Source of the DNA: a virus
Direction: 5' to 3' (one strand)
Length of the DNA stretch: 22,063 bases
IMG/VR virus record: IMGVR_UViG_3300042306_000007
Span: 1 to 22,063 of that record
The translations under genes were made by a program, and so were the position numbers. The notes under the pieces are model-generated. The model worked only from the letters and a program-made list of their open reading frames with translations, had not been told where the DNA came from and ran no database searches. Within the stretch, counting starts at the first letter, position 1; every line of letters begins with the position of its first letter. Of the stretch, positions 7,397-15,221 are shown piece after piece.

Positions 7397-9907
7397 TTAC
7401 GCTGGAAGATATTTGTCAGCACGGCTGTTGGCCGCTACTTTGTTCTTGCCTGTGGTCTTACCCCGTGCTTTTTGAACACGATCCATCATGGCATACAGTT
7501 TACGTGCGCCAGCTTCTGTGGAGCCATTACCCAGCTCAGACACAATGCGTGCAGGCACTACAAACTCACCATCGGCAAGGCGTGCGGGTTGCTGTTTCTG
7601 TCCAATGGTTGCAGGAATGCTGTCAGACACGCCATCACCGGGGCCTTTGAGCAAACGACCACCGTCAGAATATGAGCCCAAAGAGCCAAGACCGCCACCA
7701 ACTGCGTAGCCCATCATGCCGCCCATAGCAGCAAGTTCTTTTCCTGAAGCGTCGTAGCGTTTGTTATTGTTGCCCAAGTAAGTGCCGTTGTCTTGTAACA
7801 CTGCAGTGATGGTTTCAGTGTTATAGCCTGACGAATCAGTTATTGTAATACTAGGAGCTTTGCCTGCTTTAGCGGCTGTAGCTGCAGATGCAGTCTTCTC
7901 GGACTGTGTTTTTGGCTCCACGTACACTGGGTTTTTCACCATCTTGCCGTCAACATTGATATACTTTTTCTTGGTCAGATCGGTGGGATAGCCAAGAACG
8001 GCTTCTTCGTAAGGCTTGGCAATTTCTGTGGCTACAGATCTAGTTGGGTATCTAGCTGCGCCGGGAGTTCCTGCACCTTTGCCGATTAGGTAGTTGTAGG
8101 CCGCCAACGAGTCGCTACCCTGTGTGTTATATAGCTTGTCATGCTCTTCAGGAGTTGTAGGAATGTAGGGGGTGTAGCCCAAGCTGCCACCGCCAGCGGT
8201 GTAAGCGCTCTTGAGATTTTCTATGCCAGTAAACCCGCCGTATGGACGACCGGGAGCATTGGGTGTTACTGTACGGGAGTTGTCTGGGTTTGTAAGGATA
8301 TCGCCGGGGGTGGCAATAGACACCGTGTTGCCTTGGTAATCCACACCCGTTTTGTTACCGGAACCATAGTTGCCAAACGCACCGTTGTCATAAACAGTAG
8401 CACCGGGAAGTTGTACTGCGCCGGGGACAACACTCTGTCTTTGCGCATTGGCGGCATCGTAACGGCGCTGCACTTCGTCTGTGGACAAGCCAAAAGCTCT
8501 AGCGGCATCCAAAACAGAATAGTTATTGGTGTCCATAAAGTTGGCCCAATTTGCGTCAGAAACGTTGCCTTTGAGTTGGTCAGACAAAGCGTAAGCGCCT
8601 TTGTGTATGCCGTATTGCTCTGCAATATCTGCTTTTGAAAACCCTTGCGTTGCGTAGTTAGGGTCAACTGCAGTCATTGCTGCATAGTACTCATTAGGGT
8701 CAATGCCTTGTGCTGTCAATTGGTTATAAAAACCTGCTGTACCCGAACCGCCTTTTGTTGCTGTTGGATCGGTGTACCCAGAAGTCAGACTAGCAATATA
8801 GCGATTGACTGCAACGGGGTCAGCGTTAGTAGTTTTAGTTGCCGCAGCAATGTCCGCAGTGGGGTTATCTGTCAGGTACTTACCAATCTGCTCGTTGGTG
8901 TATTGGTTATATGTAGGTGCAGCAGGGGGTGTAAATAAATTGATTCCTAGGCCAGCCAAACCAGAAGTGTCAAACCCTTTGTATGTGTCAGCCACATCTG
9001 CGGCGGTAATTTTGTTTGCTTGCGCAAGTTCATTCACTCGGGCGTAATCACCTGCGGCATAAGCTTTATCAATGTCTGCTTTAACTAAATCACCGATAGC
9101 AAAATGCTGAACGTCCCCACCATCAGCCAAAGCCACAATACCGCCGCCAGCCATAGGCGTGGCGTATGCGTCAGAGAAGTTACGTGCGCCCCATTCGCTA
9201 GCCAACACCGGAGCTAAAGCGCGGGGGGCTTGTGGGCGATCACCTGCCACATACTGGCGAATGTACGCGGGGTTTGTATTTGTGGGCGCTTTAGTTGTCG
9301 TCGGCACCATCATGTCTGCCATGATTGGCGAAGCTGCTGCGGCTAGGGGCATCATGTTCTGTTTGGCAAAGTTCATTGCCGCTGTCGGGCTTGCCGTTGC
9401 AGCATTAAATCCAGCAGACAACACATCGGCTTTAGGGGCGGCGGCAATTGCTTGCGTAGCACCAAAGCCGCTTTCAGGGGAACCTATAGGCCCTTGAATA
9501 CCTTCTGCGGCTGAACCAATAGATGCTGAACCTGCTGACTCTAACCCAGCACCCAGACCCGCGCCACCATACGCACCCAATCCGGCCATGAGGCCCTTAG
9601 ACAAACTGCCGGTAGCTAAGCCTGTAACCCCGCCAACCAGCAAACCTGCAGAAGCCGCACTAGACAAACCGCCAAAAGCAATACCCATACCGGCAGGGCC
9701 AAGCGCAAAACCAGCAATCATTGGCAATAACTTTTTCAGGAAGTTAGCTTCGGGTAAACCCGTATCTGGGTTGATTGTCAATGAGCCGCCGTGTTTCATG
9801 GCCAAAGCCTGTAGACCCTGCACTTCGTTGGGGGTCATGTGAACAAGCATAGAGTCGCCGTTGCGACCCTTGGTAGACATGTGGTTGGCTAGTACGTGCA
9901 GGCTCAT
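7397..9907 (-). CDS. Large Gly/Ala-rich phage virion protein with conserved C-terminal ADGEF module (836 aa)
   Basis: The frame is open 39 codons further upstream, but GAGAGG lies 6 bases before the ATG at 9907, and the conserved head (MSLHVLANHMSTKGRNGDS) starts there. Residues 60-125 are a long Gly/Ala hydrophobic stretch. Around 252-265 is MAGGGIVALADGGD. The middle (about 295-480) has several short helical units resembling each other (ADVADTYKGF, ADIAEQYGIH, VLDAARAFGLS). The C-terminus (about 755-816) has GDGVSDSIPATIG and LADGEFVVPARIVSEL followed by KLYAMMDRVQ, a module seen at the end of many phage structural proteins. It sits after the jelly-roll fibre gene and before the Gln-rich gene. 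A virion or ejection role is likely; a tape-measure-like role cannot be excluded. Confidence 0.8.
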   Translation of the reverse strand: MSLHVLANHMSTKGRNGDSMLVHMTPNEVQGLQALAMKHGGSLTINPDTGLPEANFLKKLLPMIAGFALGPAGMGIAFGGLSSAASAGLLVGGVTGLATGSLSKGLMAGLGAYGGAGLGAGLESAGSASIGSAAEGIQGPIGSPESGFGATQAIAAAPKADVLSAGFNAATASPTAAMNFAKQNMMPLAAAASPIMADMMVPTTTKAPTNTNPAYIRQYVAGDRPQAPRALAPVLASEWGARNFSDAYATPMAGGGIVALADGGDVQHFAIGDLVKADIDKAYAAGDYARVNELAQANKITAADVADTYKGFDTSGLAGLGINLFTPPAAPTYNQYTNEQIGKYLTDNPTADIAAATKTTNADPVAVNRYIASLTSGYTDPTATKGGSGTAGFYNQLTAQGIDPNEYYAAMTAVDPNYATQGFSKADIAEQYGIHKGAYALSDQLKGNVSDANWANFMDTNNYSVLDAARAFGLSTDEVQRRYDAANAQRQSVVPGAVQLPGATVYDNGAFGNYGSGNKTGVDYQGNTVSIATPGDILTNPDNSRTVTPNAPGRPYGGFTGIENLKSAYTAGGGSLGYTPYIPTTPEEHDKLYNTQGSDSLAAYNYLIGKGAGTPGAARYPTRSVATEIAKPYEEAVLGYPTDLTKKKYINVDGKMVKNPVYVEPKTQSEKTASAATAAKAGKAPSITITDSSGYNTETITAVLQDNGTYLGNNNKRYDASGKELAAMGGMMGYAVGGGLGSLGSYSDGGRLLKGPGDGVSDSIPATIGQKQQPARLADGEFVVPARIVSELGNGSTEAGARKLYAMMDRVQKARGKTTGKNKVAANSRADKYLPA

Positions 9908-9941
9908 AGTTGCCTCTCGGTATGGGGGTTGATTGAGTTTA

Positions 9942-10595
9942 TCATGTTGGGAGCGCAGACACAAATGACATTGTGGCCACGACAGACTGTGTGGACGGTT
10001 TGGTGGGTGTGCCCGAAGCGGCAAGGTGTTGAATACTTACAGCAGTATCAGGCACAGACCAGTAAATCTCAATGTAGTCATTTGCCGCCATACTTAAAAA
10101 ATAGTTCCAGCCAACAATTGTGTGTCCATCTGTACCTGCGTGCCTATTTGGAATAGATACAAAGCCAGTTGACCCCGGTATATCTACCCCGGTTTGTTTC
10201 AACCAAATGTAAACATCTTTAAAAGCAGTGTCTGTGTTTTGGAACTGCGCACTGAACTGTAGGTTGTATATGCCAGCTGCCGCTACAATAATCTTAGAGC
10301 TTGCAATGGTGACACCGTTGGTAAAGTCAGTGGTGTTCAGCGTCATCAACGTAGCTGTATTAGCCGTTGTTGTTTGATCCTGATCGCTTGAAAATGCGCC
10401 GTAAGGCACGCGCAACCCCGCTGTAGTTGTAGCGGTGTTTAGCTCTCTTGTAAAATTATCAAGCTGGTTAAAATACAAACGTAGGACGTTGTTAAGCTGT
10501 TCAATGTAGCGTGAGCTGTACTCTTTAGGCGCTAACGGCAAGTTAGGCGCAGGTACCCGATTAAGATCGTACTCTGTAGTAACAACAAGAGTCAT
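9942..10595 (-). CDS. Phage fibre/appendage protein with predicted C1q/TNF-like jelly-roll domain (217 aa)
   Basis: The N-terminal 60 residues look like a helical attachment or trimerisation region (YIEQLNNVLRLYFNQLDNFT). From about 62 on, the sequence has the alternating beta pattern of a trimeric C1q/TNF-like jelly roll: AGIYNLQFSAQFQN, KDVYIWLKQTGVDI, HTIVGWNYFLSMAANDYIEI, then a Thr/Ser-rich last strand. Such domains end many phage tail and head fibres and often bind receptors. The start ATG overlaps the stop of the gp10-like gene (ATGA), so the two are probably translationally coupled and made in similar amounts. The fold is assigned by pattern and not by search. Confidence 0.75.
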   Translation of the reverse strand: MTLVVTTEYDLNRVPAPNLPLAPKEYSSRYIEQLNNVLRLYFNQLDNFTRELNTATTTAGLRVPYGAFSSDQDQTTTANTATLMTLNTTDFTNGVTIASSKIIVAAAGIYNLQFSAQFQNTDTAFKDVYIWLKQTGVDIPGSTGFVSIPNRHAGTDGHTIVGWNYFLSMAANDYIEIYWSVPDTAVSIQHLAASGTPTKPSTQSVVATMSFVSALPT

Positions 10596-12994
10596 CGTCT
10601 GCCATCCGGTCTAATATCAATACGCGTTGCGCCAAGCTGCCACTGCGTGCCGAGGGTGTTGGATGCCGCTTTAAGAATTAACTGGCGACCACGTAGGCGT
10701 GTATTGACTTGTCCTGTAAAGCCTTCAGTGATTGTATACTGAACACCCGTAAGTTGATCTACGTTAGCCGCCACAGGCGTGCTTGTCCCAGAACCCGAGT
10801 TCTGCATCGGATAGACAGTTAGCGTTAGCTGCGCCGTTACATCAGGGTCTGAGCCAGAGAAACTCAAGTCGGGAAGCATGCGCCACACAAAGCCAAAGTT
10901 GTGGCCGTCTCCAATGTCAAACTCAGACGATGAAATGTATGCGTCAATTGCAGTGGGCGTGCCCGTAGCGTTATCGTCTACACCACTCTCATGGTCAACA
11001 AGATTGCCTGAAGTAGTTGCAATTGTATATGTAGCCCCAATTGGATAATTACGCAAGCCAGAGTCAAGCCAAGCTGTTCGCACCATAGTGCCGTAATACC
11101 AAACGTTTTCAATGTAGTTGTACACCACGTACTTGTCAATCGTAGTGCTGTCGGCAGAACAGTAGAACCACCACACTTCGTTAAAGCCTTCGTTGGTTCC
11201 CGCAAACACCTGATAACTTTGATTTAAATTTATATCTTGATAAACGTATTTACGCAAATCGCAATTCAATGTTTGTATACGACCGTCATATACGTAGAAT
11301 TTATCAACCCCCATCCAGTACACAATGCCTGAAGCTACGATTGCTGCATTAGGGCCAAGAATAGAAATATTGTCACCCAAGAGCTGTGAACTCCACACAA
11401 ACGGAGCGCCCAAGAACTGAAGCGAATACACAGAAGCGTCTGTAAACACCACGATCTCTTGACGAGTTTGAATAAATGAAACTATCTTTGAGCCGTGTGA
11501 CAGGCGAATACTGCCTGCTTGATTTGTGATTGCCGGTGTCCACATGGTGGGGTTTTCCTGATCCGACCAGCGAATCAGCATGGGGTCTTGTACCGTACTA
11601 CCATAATCGTTACTGCCAAACGCAAACACAAAACGGCTTGCATCCGAAACAAGAATTCCGTTTTGTATAGTTGGAACATCAGATGCGCCAGCTAATGCCG
11701 TTAAAGGTATCCCGCGCAGTGATAGCGTTTGAACACCAGACTGTGTGCCTGATGTGTTAATGACGGTAGAAAGAGTGTAAGTTAAGCCTGTCGGTGTACC
11801 AGCAGTTGTTACGACACCAGAGCCGCCCGATGTAGTGGACAACGTAAATGTTGTAGAGCTATTGGTTGCAATGATGTAGTACGTTGTGGGGTTGACGTAA
11901 CCTGTGATTGTGCCCGTACCGCCAAGCGTGCCGCTAATTGTAATTGACTGCCCAATAGACAGGGCAGGGGACATAGCTGTGCAAGAGAACTGCCCAGCAA
12001 TACCCGTAATTGCTACACCACTAAGAGTAGTGGTAGCGCTGGACGCCACCGCAGATGTGCGCAAAGTAATTGTAGTCGTAGTCGGTACTGATGCTACGTA
12101 ATATGTGATGTTGGGGTATAAAGGCGTTGGTAAAGCACCCGTAGTATCCAGCTGGATTGCATCGCTAATTGACAACCCGTGCGGGGTTTGAAACGTTAAC
12201 ACCGCAGGTGCCGCAATAGTGATAGTAAAAATTTGTCCTGTTAACTGGGGGCTAGCCCGCCAATAATAAATACCGCCAGCCAAAGGTGCAAAAATTAAAT
12301 CTTCACCAAAATTGCTTTGCGTCCATAAACGCAAGCTAGAAGCGTCAGGCAAACCCGTCCCCCAAAGTCCTAGCCCCCACCCGCCAGCGCCCCAACCAAC
12401 CAACGGCACTTCAAATGAAGGCCCAATTGGGATTTGATAAGAAGCTATGACAGACGCGCCTCCGCCGGGGGAACCCGCCGTATCAGTTGCGTTAGCTGCT
12501 ACTGCAACATTAATTGTGTAAGAGCTGGTATTAATAACTGTTACTTGGTATTCAGCGTTTAATACTGCCGCCGTAATATTACCTCCCAAGCCAACTGCCC
12601 CATAAAACGTTACAAAATCGCCCGTGGCGGCTCCATGATCTGCATCAGTGACTGTAATAGTTTGTGAGCTTGTAGTGGCTACAAACGGATTGTTACCAAT
12701 GACAGAAGAAGCGCGTATGGGTGTAATGTCGTAATAAGCTCCGCCATTTTCAATGTAAAATTTTAAATTAGTGCCAACGCCAATTAAATTTAAAAAAGAA
12801 AGTGTGACCCAATTCCACAAAGAACGACATACCCCTAGAAAATAATTTGTGGAAATTTGTACCCAGCCGCCAATCTTCTCTGGCGTACCTTGACGAAAGC
12901 GTACTTTGTCGCACTCATACCATCCACCCTCAGTGGTGTATCGAGTATTCTCCCGGTTGACGCCCGGCTTAAACAGTACTTTTTGTAACGGCAT
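10592..12994 (-). CDS. P22 gp10-like tail hub / packaged-DNA stabilisation protein, enlarged (800 aa)
   Basis: The N-terminus (MPLQKVLFKPGVNRENTRYT, then RFRQGTPEKIGGW) and the blade-like motifs in the second half (LIRWSDQENPTMWTP near 474; VVFTDASVYSLQFLGAPFVW; GFNEVWWFY) fit the phage beta-propeller family that includes P22 gp10, which plugs the tail after DNA packaging. P22 gp10 has about 470 residues. This one is much longer because about 330 residues of Thr/Ser/Gly-rich beta sequence are inserted between residues 100 and 430. The start is the ATG at 12994: AAAGG sits exactly 6 bases upstream, while the in-frame TTG at 13000 directly abuts it. The gene follows the holin and overlaps the fibre gene by ATGA. 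Confidence 0.75.
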   Translation of the reverse strand: MPLQKVLFKPGVNRENTRYTTEGGWYECDKVRFRQGTPEKIGGWVQISTNYFLGVCRSLWNWVTLSFLNLIGVGTNLKFYIENGGAYYDITPIRASSVIGNNPFVATTSSQTITVTDADHGAATGDFVTFYGAVGLGGNITAAVLNAEYQVTVINTSSYTINVAVAANATDTAGSPGGGASVIASYQIPIGPSFEVPLVGWGAGGWGLGLWGTGLPDASSLRLWTQSNFGEDLIFAPLAGGIYYWRASPQLTGQIFTITIAAPAVLTFQTPHGLSISDAIQLDTTGALPTPLYPNITYYVASVPTTTTITLRTSAVASSATTTLSGVAITGIAGQFSCTAMSPALSIGQSITISGTLGGTGTITGYVNPTTYYIIATNSSTTFTLSTTSGGSGVVTTAGTPTGLTYTLSTVINTSGTQSGVQTLSLRGIPLTALAGASDVPTIQNGILVSDASRFVFAFGSNDYGSTVQDPMLIRWSDQENPTMWTPAITNQAGSIRLSHGSKIVSFIQTRQEIVVFTDASVYSLQFLGAPFVWSSQLLGDNISILGPNAAIVASGIVYWMGVDKFYVYDGRIQTLNCDLRKYVYQDINLNQSYQVFAGTNEGFNEVWWFYCSADSTTIDKYVVYNYIENVWYYGTMVRTAWLDSGLRNYPIGATYTIATTSGNLVDHESGVDDNATGTPTAIDAYISSSEFDIGDGHNFGFVWRMLPDLSFSGSDPDVTAQLTLTVYPMQNSGSGTSTPVAANVDQLTGVQYTITEGFTGQVNTRLRGRQLILKAASNTLGTQWQLGATRIDIRPDGRR
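11831..12667 (-). repeat. Three related small beta domains inserted in the gp10-like protein
   Basis: Three stretches (residues about 110-166, 255-311 and 334-388 of the host protein) share one layout. Each has a beta strand, then 'HG..(I/T)GD.(V/I)' or its equivalent, a 10-20 residue loop, then 'YYV/YQV...T.TTFTL'. Examples are DADHGAATGDFVTF with YQVTVINTSSYTINV, TPHGLSISDAIQL with YYVASVPTTTTITL, and SIGQSITISG with YYIIATNSSTTFTL. They are diverged at DNA level. Confidence 0.5.
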
Positions 12995-13000
12995 TGGCAA

Positions 13001-13005
13001 CCTTT
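13001..13005 (-). promoter_or_regulatory. Shine-Dalgarno site that decides the gp10-like start
   Basis: AAAGG on the minus strand lies 6 bases before the ATG at 12994 and immediately before an in-frame TTG. The spacing excludes the TTG as the main start. Confidence 0.7.
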
Positions 13006-13441
13006 ATTTACTGGCAACGCCTTTGGTCTTCTCAAAAGAACGCATACCGGCAATGCCCAAGATGCCTGATAATATCACCCAAAGCTGGTCTGCGTCTAGT
13101 ACCGGAGGGGGATCCATGCCAACAGGAACCCAGCCCATAGCTTGCAAGTATTTCCATGCCCACTGGAACAGCGGGTAGAGCAAAAACTGATAGCCCATAG
13201 CCGCTACACCGATCCAACCAATGGCTGGCCTCCAGCCTGAAACAAACACATTAGATGACGCAGCTTCAATCTTATTGACTTCAATCTGCGCTAAATCTGT
13301 AGCTTGGTCAATGCGCTTTTCTTCAAGATCAAGCTTACGTTGCTCAATCTCCATTTCCATTTTTTCTTTGTCGGTGGTAATCAGGTCGCCTGCAACCTTA
13401 CCAACAGCTTCAATAATTGATCCAACGGCAAGCAAGCTCAT
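13004..13441 (-). CDS. Holin, GTA_holin_3TM-like (145 aa)
   Basis: Holins form holes in the inner membrane at the end of infection and so let the endolysin reach peptidoglycan. Residues 1-20 are mildly hydrophobic, 25-60 form a charged helix, and two clear membrane segments follow (about 73-97, GWRPAIGWIGVAAMGYQFLL, and 118-134, DQLWVILSGILGIAG). The protein ends in a charged SFEKTKG tail. The GWRP...GW...YQFL...LGIAGMRSFEK pattern matches the three-TM holin family (PF11351) as I know it. The chosen ATG at 13441 overlaps the endolysin stop (ATGA) and has AAAGG 7 bases upstream. An in-frame codon 30 bases earlier lies inside the endolysin gene and is less likely. Neighbouring endolysin supports the call. 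Confidence 0.85.
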   Translation of the reverse strand: MSLLAVGSIIEAVGKVAGDLITTDKEKMEMEIEQRKLDLEEKRIDQATDLAQIEVNKIEAASSNVFVSGWRPAIGWIGVAAMGYQFLLYPLFQWAWKYLQAMGWVPVGMDPPPVLDADQLWVILSGILGIAGMRSFEKTKGVASK

Positions 13442-13953
13442 TTCAAACCTTTCAATGTACGGTTCAGCCAACCCTTCAGGAATTTAACCTGCACGGGGTT
13501 CTTGTTGCAGATCTCTACGTACCGCGCAATCTTGGCTAAAGCGTACTGCTCTTTAAACCTTTGGCCGTCAGGTATCTGGTTAAGTTTCTCAACAGTCTTA
13601 GCCCCAATACCGCCGTCTGGCGTAGCACCAACAACCAACTGAGCCAGCTTGACCGCCATGCCCATGCCTGCGTTTACACCAAAGTTAAAGATGGTGTTGG
13701 CTACGTCTTGGTTGCTAATCTCGTTACCGCGCATCTTGTCCCAGAATTCAATGCGGTAGAACTCACGCACCATAGGTGTCAAAGAGCCGCCCATTTCTTT
13801 CTTATCTACCAGCGCCCAACCGGGCCACTGCGGGTTCTTGTTACGGGCAATGCCAGCGTAGGTCATGCCGCCCGTGTCGCCGGGGACTTCATGGAGGACG
13901 TAGCCACCCTCGTCTTGCATCATCAACTCAAAAGCAGGTTCAAACTGGGCCAT
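13438..13953 (-). CDS. Endolysin, glycoside hydrolase family 108 (171 aa)
   Basis: It would cleave the glycan strands of peptidoglycan during lysis. The N-terminal domain has the GH108 hallmark DEGGYV, with the likely catalytic Glu at residue 15, followed by PGDTGGMTYAGIA. The C-terminal half (NFGVNAGMGMAVKLAQLVVG, then DGGIGAKTVEKLN) matches the peptidoglycan-binding region usually joined to GH108. The length is normal for the family. AAAGGAG lies 5 bases before the ATG at 13953; the 15 codons that could extend it upstream do not look conserved. No signal peptide is visible, so export depends on the holin, whose gene overlaps the stop by ATGA. Confidence 0.9.
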   Translation of the reverse strand: MAQFEPAFELMMQDEGGYVLHEVPGDTGGMTYAGIARNKNPQWPGWALVDKKEMGGSLTPMVREFYRIEFWDKMRGNEISNQDVANTIFNFGVNAGMGMAVKLAQLVVGATPDGGIGAKTVEKLNQIPDGQRFKEQYALAKIARYVEICNKNPVQVKFLKGWLNRTLKGLK

Positions 13954-13963
13954 TACTTCTCCT

Positions 13964-14575
13964 TTATTGCTTGCTTTTACTAAGCATGTTACTGGCAATC
14001 TGTAGCATTCCCATCGCCTTGGTTAAGTCCTTGGGTTCTTTATCCCAACCCACCGTAATCTGTCCAACAAACCTGCCCTGCTCTGGGGGCACACTGACAC
14101 GGCATCCAAACTTCACACCTTTGTCGATGTACCAAAGCCCAATCTCACTCTGAGGTACGTTGTATTCACTGCAAGGAATCTCATTGGCCATCAACGCTAC
14201 AACATCGCGGTTGTTTGCTGAACTCTGTGTAAACAGCCCTACATCCAAACCTTCGTGCGTTCTTTCCCTGCCTTCGCGGGTGTATGCACGGTACAAAATC
14301 CTTGTCCCAAACAGCGGGTTAACTTTAAAGATAGCGACCACCGTAGCATTGGTGTTTTTAAAAAGGTGCGCCGCAACATCTTCTGCCCTGTCTTCTGCAA
14401 TAGCGGGTAGCTTCTTGTTTTCTTTATACGCTTCAAATAGGAACGCTTGGTTCTGCCAAATGAAATACCCAGAGAAAGCAAACACCGCCATGAGCACCAA
14501 GGCAAATAGTTTAAACGGGCTATCCACATAGGACAACACCTTGCTAAGAACATCGGCTGGCTTTTCTTCACTCAC
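13964..14575 (-). CDS. Membrane-anchored protein of the lysis block, function unknown (203 aa)
   Basis: It starts with GTG at 14575, overlapping the stop of the 49-aa gene (GTGA). The short cytoplasmic N-terminus (MSEEKPADVLSKVLSYVDSP) is followed by one strong membrane segment at 21-40 (FKLFALVLMAVFAFSGYFIW). The remaining 160 residues should then lie on the other side of the membrane. They look globular, with alternating strands (TVVAIFKVNPLFGTRILYRA) and a later GLWYIDKGVKFGCRV ... FVGQITVGW pattern. I recognise similar hypothetical proteins next to phage endolysins but know no function. The topology would suit a lysis regulator or a spanin-like helper, but there is no lipoprotein box and no Rz coiled coil. 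Confidence 0.8.
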   Translation of the reverse strand: MSEEKPADVLSKVLSYVDSPFKLFALVLMAVFAFSGYFIWQNQAFLFEAYKENKKLPAIAEDRAEDVAAHLFKNTNATVVAIFKVNPLFGTRILYRAYTREGRERTHEGLDVGLFTQSSANNRDVVALMANEIPCSEYNVPQSEIGLWYIDKGVKFGCRVSVPPEQGRFVGQITVGWDKEPKDLTKAMGMLQIASNMLSKSKQ

Positions 14576-14721
14576 AATCCAATCCTTCCAAGTAGCGCAT
14601 TCACAATGCGGTCTGAAATAAAGTTTGGCAGTATCTTGATAAAGTCAAGGAACAAGTTAGCCGCCCACCACGCACCGACAATCTTGAACGCCATGTCTGC
14701 TTGCTTCTGGTACTCATTCAC
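14572..14721 (-). CDS. Small membrane-associated protein with GTG start (49 aa)
   Basis: A short frame fills the space between two larger lysis-block genes exactly. Its GTG at 14721 overlaps the upstream stop (GTGA), and its own TGA overlaps the next gene's GTG (GTGA). An AGGTG motif lies just upstream. The product begins VNEYQKQADMAFKIVGAWWA and continues with a hydrophobic, probably amphipathic helix (ANLFLDFIKILPNFI), ending SDRIVNALLGRIGL. Two overlaps of identical form and membrane-like content argue that it is a real gene. It could be a holin partner or antiholin, but this is inference only. Confidence 0.65.
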   Translation of the reverse strand: MNEYQKQADMAFKIVGAWWAANLFLDFIKILPNFISDRIVNALLGRIGL

Positions 14722-15221
14722 CGCCCACACCTGTTATTAGCGCAATGGTCTAGCACTTCAAAAATACCATAGGCAGAAAGCAAAAGGGCTAAAACTAGCC
14801 CTCCAATCAGCAACCCCAATTCTAGGTCTTCTTGGTCTGCTTTCTTTTTACGTTCAGCCGTTTCCTTTTCACGCCTAGCGTTGTGTGCGTCTTCTATGTC
14901 ACTTGCGGCGGCTCTAGCTTTAATCCTCGCCCACACGTCCATTTTGTTTGCTTGGAAAAACAGTAACTCCACACTTTTCTCAAACTCACGGGCTTGCTCC
15001 AAAGCCAACTCAATCTGCAAAGCCGTGCCCATAGAAGAGCCGCCCTTTTTCTTTGACTCTGCAACCGCTTTGTTAGCATCTGACTTGGCGTTAAAGTACT
15101 TGCCGAGCAGTGGGCCGAGCGAGGCGACGTCATCCACAGTCTTAGATGCTTGCTTAATTAACTTAACAGCACTCTGGATTCCCGCCAGTGCGGTTATGGG
15201 ATCAATCACGGGAATGCCCAA
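14718..15221 (-). CDS. Conserved phage protein with C-terminal membrane segment (167 aa)
   Basis: The head (MGIPVIDPITALAGIQSAVK) is followed by amphipathic helices, a Lys/Gly hinge (SKKKGGSSMGTALQIEL), a long charged helix with coiled-coil character at about 75-132, a membrane segment at about 135-152 (LGLLIGGLVLALLLSAYGIF) and a short Cys-containing tail (HCANNRCGR). The start is most likely TTG at 15221, inside the end of the 30-aa gene; no ATG or GTG lies upstream before an in-frame stop, and a GTG four codons in is an alternative. I recognise it as a hypothetical protein common in environmental phages. Coiled coil plus TM next to an endolysin suggests a lysis or spanin-like role, unproven. 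Confidence 0.75.
   Translation of the reverse strand: MGIPVIDPITALAGIQSAVKLIKQASKTVDDVASLGPLLGKYFNAKSDANKAVAESKKKGGSSMGTALQIELALEQAREFEKSVELLFFQANKMDVWARIKARAAASDIEDAHNARREKETAERKKKADQEDLELGLLIGGLVLALLLSAYGIFEVLDHCANNRCGR

Noticed and set aside
9908-10024. 39-codon upstream extension of the 836-aa protein
   Set aside because: The extension is Pro/His/Cys-rich, overlaps the fibre gene, and a good Shine-Dalgarno site fits the inner ATG.
13954-13998. 15-codon upstream extension of the endolysin
   Set aside because: It overlaps the previous gene, and AAAGGAG sits directly before the inner ATG.
13964-14575. 203-aa protein as an Rz-type spanin
   Set aside because: It has an N-terminal TM but no long periplasmic coiled coil and no overlapping lipoprotein frame that I could find.
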